NCBI GenBank assembly: GCA_038210655.1
Contig: JBBQWM010000003.1
Location: forward strand, 124,001 to 188,000
Length of the DNA stretch: 64,000 bases
Origin: 54-19 sp038210655
GTDB lineage: Bacteria; Chloroflexota; Chloroflexia; Chloroheliales; Chloroheliaceae
Direction: 5' to 3'
The position numbers and the translations under genes are program-made. This document shows positions 61,660 through 64,000 of this stretch, piece by piece. How positions within the stretch are numbered: position 1 is the first letter of the stretch; the number at the start of each line of letters is the position of its first letter. The notes under the pieces are model-generated. The model saw nothing but the letters and a program-made list of their open reading frames with translations. It was not told where the DNA came from and did no database searches.

Positions 61660-62058
61660 CTACTGCTGTGTGACCAAAGTTGGTACAACCTTTAGGCCCA
61701 GTTGTTGCCGGAGGCCGAGGCGGTCTACCTCCGCCCAAAGTTCGACCACTTTGCCGTTAGAGTATCTTTGGGTGGTCGTGCCAGTCCACTTTACCAACTG
61801 GTTAGTTGGAGCGAAGCCTTCCCACGCGGCAATGTGGATACCTGTCGCCGTCCAGCGGGTCACCAGCTTATTTCCCTCGCCGATTTGCTCTTCAATTGTG
61901 AAGTACAGCCCAGCGAAAGCCCGGTGAAGTCTAGTAACCCATTGCTGCATATCTTCAATATGGGTGGCAAAGAACTGTTCAACTAGCGCGACGTTACCAG
62001 TGTTCATGACCTCTTCATAAAAGCGACGGTCAACCAGTTTGTTATCTTGAACTGACAT
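61660..62058 (-). CDS. SnoaL-like / NTF2-fold protein
   Basis: This 132-residue cone-shaped alpha/beta barrel protein is of the SnoaL-like ester cyclase group. NKLVDRRFYEEVMNTGNVAL and VEQFFATHIED open it. GEGNKLVTRWTATGIHIAAW, PTNQLVKWTGTTTQRYSNGK and VELWAEVDRLGLRQQLG follow the family closely. Compared with typical members it lacks the segment with the H-D-P/P-G-x-E-G motif near residue 35, so the catalytic Asp/His set may be incomplete. SnoaL closes a ring in polyketide synthesis. The role here is unknown. It is followed by the GT1 gene with a 49-base gap. Confidence 0.8.
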   Translation of the reverse strand: MSVQDNKLVDRRFYEEVMNTGNVALVEQFFATHIEDMQQWVTRLHRAFAGLYFTIEEQIGEGNKLVTRWTATGIHIAAWEGFAPTNQLVKWTGTTTQRYSNGKVVELWAEVDRLGLRQQLGLKVVPTLVTQQ

Positions 62059-62109
62059 AGGCTTCTTCCGCCTTGTATTCTAAAAATTGGTTGAAATGCG
62101 GAACTTGCT

Positions 62110-62802
62110 TCAGTTTATTAGGGGCTGATTTGTGGCAAAGGTTGCCTGAAGCTGCGGGCTACTCTTAGTATGTTGCCAAATGCTGTAGGCTAACCACAAA
62201 CCGGCCACCGCTCTAAAGATAGCGTTGATGATGACAACTGCTAGAGGCAACGGCCCTTGCAACAAGCTAGTAATTACCAGCATTACCATCGCCACTTTTG
62301 GTAGGCTGTTATCTCGCCAGACCGCCAGGCTAAGCAAGACCAGCCCGACTAAAAGTACCGGTAGCGAGGCGTAGGCAACAAGGAGACTAGGACTGTTATT
62401 TATCGCGGCATAAACGGTCATTGCATCCTTATTGCCTTGTAGGTAAAGCTGACCGGCCACTGGCGCAGCGTAGCTCCACACTCCCCAACCTGGTACAACC
62501 AGTAAGGCCCCTAGCACCGTGATTAACGTTCCCCAAAAGGCTGAAGCTTCGGCGCGTCCCTGTGTGAAATACAAGTAGAAGCCCAGCCAGCCGAAAATAG
62601 CGGCAATTGAGTAGGCAATCATCAAGCCGCCCCAAACCTGATAGTTGGTGGCCGTCGCCGCTTGGGCTGCTGCCGCCTGGTCACTACCATCAACTACTCC
62701 AAGCGTAGTGTTGGCAATGATTTGAGCGATAGGGGAAATTACTCCGGCAAATCCAAAGACTACTGCCCCCAGCCGGACGCGGTTAGCTGTATACACTTGC
62801 AT
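62110..62802 (-). CDS. Six-helix membrane protein, unknown function
   Basis: This 230-residue integral membrane protein has about six hydrophobic helices (for example LGAVVFGFAGVISPIAQIIA, WGTLITVLGALLVVPGWGVW and LPVLLVGLVLLSLAVW). Short loops and no enzyme motif are visible. It resembles small polytopic proteins of the DUF4386 kind, but I cannot assign a family securely. AAGGAGG lies 6 bases before the ATG. It sits between a LuxR/TPR regulator and the SnoaL-like gene on the same strand. Confidence 0.65.
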   Translation of the reverse strand: MQVYTANRVRLGAVVFGFAGVISPIAQIIANTTLGVVDGSDQAAAAQAATATNYQVWGGLMIAYSIAAIFGWLGFYLYFTQGRAEASAFWGTLITVLGALLVVPGWGVWSYAAPVAGQLYLQGNKDAMTVYAAINNSPSLLVAYASLPVLLVGLVLLSLAVWRDNSLPKVAMVMLVITSLLQGPLPLAVVIINAIFRAVAGLWLAYSIWQHTKSSPQLQATFATNQPLIN

Positions 62803-62948
62803 AATTGACCTCCTTGTTAAATAGCTAAACTTGTTAAAATACTCACTTGTAGTTGGTTACAGTCTAGCGCAACCCAAAGCGGCTCACATCGGTGAGTTCA
62901 TCTATAGACCTATCGAACCTCATCTATTTAGGGGAATTTAGAAGAACA

Positions 62949-64000
62949 TTAGGCGAGATTATGTTCAAAAGCGAAGCGGGTCGCGGCAGTGCGGGAAGTG
63001 ACTTCAAGCTTGGCGAAAATGGAGCGCAGATGGGCTTCCACCGTCTTGCGACTGAGTACCAAAGTTTGGGCAATTTCAGGGTTAGAGTGTCCTGCCGCCA
63101 CTAATTTTAATACTTCCACTTCACGGGCGGTCAGTCCGTTGGGATAAGGGGTAGTCGGGTCGTTCTCGTTACCTTCTTGGGCAGATATTTCAGAGGAGGG
63201 TGGGGCAGTAATAATCTCAGCCAGTGCTAAAATAGCAGAGGAGGTCATTTTCAAGCCGATTGCAAATTCTTCCTGAAAACTGGCTTCCCCGATTTGAGCA
63301 ATTAACATCTGGCTATACTTATCAATCTCACTCTGCCAAGGGGTGTAGGCATCGCCATTTCTTTCATCTAAGGCGATCATTACCCCTAGCACACGGGCGG
63401 CGTATTTTAGCTTGTCCACCTGACCGGGCGCGTAAATAGCCAGCAGGACTAGGGGTGCCAGCAACGAGATGAAATTTTGGACGCTACCATGCTCCATTTG
63501 AAGGGCGGCAGTTTCGACCAGTAAAGTTCGGCCAAGCTCATAATTGCCCCGCATTATTTCTACTTCGCCAAGCGTCCCTAAAGCATTGACCAGATTTGCC
63601 TGATCGTTTAGTTCGCGCCAAATAACTAAACTTTCTTCCAGTGCCTCCACTACCCCATCTTCAGAACCGAGATAATTAGTAGAGACAGCGAACAGGAAAG
63701 AAGCCTCCGCAAGCAGGGCTTTTTGGTCAATTTGGCGGGCTATCGTCAGACTTTCGCAGGCATACTGCTGCGCCTGCTCCACTTTCATTTCCTGAAAATT
63801 CTGCCGACTTAGTTCGAGTAAGGTTGTGGCAAGACCACCTTTATCCGCTTGCGCCTGCCACAAGTCTAAGGCTTGTTTTTGGTATTGGTTGGCTTCTTCA
63901 AACAGCTTCAGATTGGATGAGACTGTCCCTAACGCATTTAACAAACGCGCACGCAATTCAGCGGTCAGAGGGGCAGCCGCGCTGAGAGCTAGAATTTCTT
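62949..64000 (-). CDS. TPR/LuxR transcriptional regulator, N-terminus beyond the window
   Basis: The open frame runs from the stop at 62949 to the right edge without a start that must be used, so the gene is partial at its 5' end. About 350 residues are visible. TPR-like repeats fill the first 230 (e.g. ANQYQKQALDLWQAQADKGG). The end is a LuxR HTH, LTAREVEVLKLVAAGHSNPE then SRKTVEAHLRSIFAKLEVTS. The HTH is very close to that of the 899-residue NB-ARC regulator in this window, so the missing part is probably an NB-ARC ATPase. It is likely to control the minus-strand GT1/SnoaL cassette that follows. Confidence 0.85.
   Translation of the reverse strand, partial: EILALSAAAPLTAELRARLLNALGTVSSNLKLFEEANQYQKQALDLWQAQADKGGLATTLLELSRQNFQEMKVEQAQQYACESLTIARQIDQKALLAEASFLFAVSTNYLGSEDGVVEALEESLVIWRELNDQANLVNALGTLGEVEIMRGNYELGRTLLVETAALQMEHGSVQNFISLLAPLVLLAIYAPGQVDKLKYAARVLGVMIALDERNGDAYTPWQSEIDKYSQMLIAQIGEASFQEEFAIGLKMTSSAILALAEIITAPPSSEISAQEGNENDPTTPYPNGLTAREVEVLKLVAAGHSNPEIAQTLVLSRKTVEAHLRSIFAKLEVTSRTAATRFAFEHNLA

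Overview
The window is a stretch of a bacterial chromosome, roughly half G+C by eye. It carries about 45 supportable protein genes, one tRNA and an unusually dense load of small dispersed repeats. The best guess for the host is a member of the Chloroflexota. Supporting signs are large NB-ARC/TPR LuxR regulators, several GT-C membrane glycosyltransferases, an ANTAR response regulator, a SCO6745-type protein, exported proteins with long Pro/Thr/Ala linkers, and abundant heptamer and hairpin repeats. No rRNA or phylogenetic marker confirms this.

Layout. Positions 1-9.3 kb hold housekeeping and signalling genes: a DHFR/RibD-like reductase, an Rpn-like nuclease, a TfoX-N protein coupled to a broken VOC gene, a type IIA topoisomerase A subunit, an AlbA_2/ATPase regulator and a hybrid-sensing histidine kinase. 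Positions 9.4-14.8 kb hold an ArsR-SRPBCC operon with a visible operator, a WD40 gene broken by a miniature element, mutS2, a tRNA-Gly, and two members of a miniature inverted-repeat element family. Positions 14.9-19.5 kb hold a DinB/SCO6745 pair, two tiny overlapping membrane-protein genes, a four-helix-bundle gene, an acyltransferase, a beta-hydroxyacid dehydrogenase and a thioesterase. Positions 19.5-35.3 kb are rich in surface-polysaccharide and membrane genes: GT39 and GT87-like proteins, a GT4, a nucleotide-sugar dehydrogenase, a fatty acid desaturase and a slipin. A NotI-like restriction-modification pair interrupts this part. Positions 36.3-43.6 kb hold a J-domain protein, a Tat-exported metallophosphoesterase, a phosphodiester glycosidase, a cold-shock gene with a long leader, a HAD protein and a DUF255 thioredoxin-like protein.

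Positions 44.2-51.1 kb hold the most unusual locus. It encodes a 1978-residue multidomain protein whose N-terminus carries the GN-x-x-VQR type signature seen in cargo of extracellular contractile injection systems and in polymorphic toxins. A 327-residue protein with no recognised family follows two bases later. The arrangement looks like a secreted effector with a cognate partner or immunity protein, but no delivery apparatus lies in this window.

Positions 51.2-64 kb hold a PLP sulfur-amino-acid enzyme coupled to an MBL hydrolase, a repeat-rich intergenic region with a possible 41-residue peptide gene, an NB-ARC/LuxR regulator and another GT39-type protein. A minus-strand cassette of small-molecule tailoring-type genes closes the window: an ABM-like protein, a GT1, a SnoaL-like protein, a membrane protein and a second LuxR/TPR regulator cut by the window edge.

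The repeats fall into several classes. There are MITEs with terminal inverted repeats and 7-9 bp target duplications. There are REP-like hairpins of the GTAGGAGCG type. There is a 29-bp-arm inverted repeat. There are heptamer tandem arrays resembling cyanobacterial STRRs, and some of these lie in frame inside two glycosyltransferase genes.
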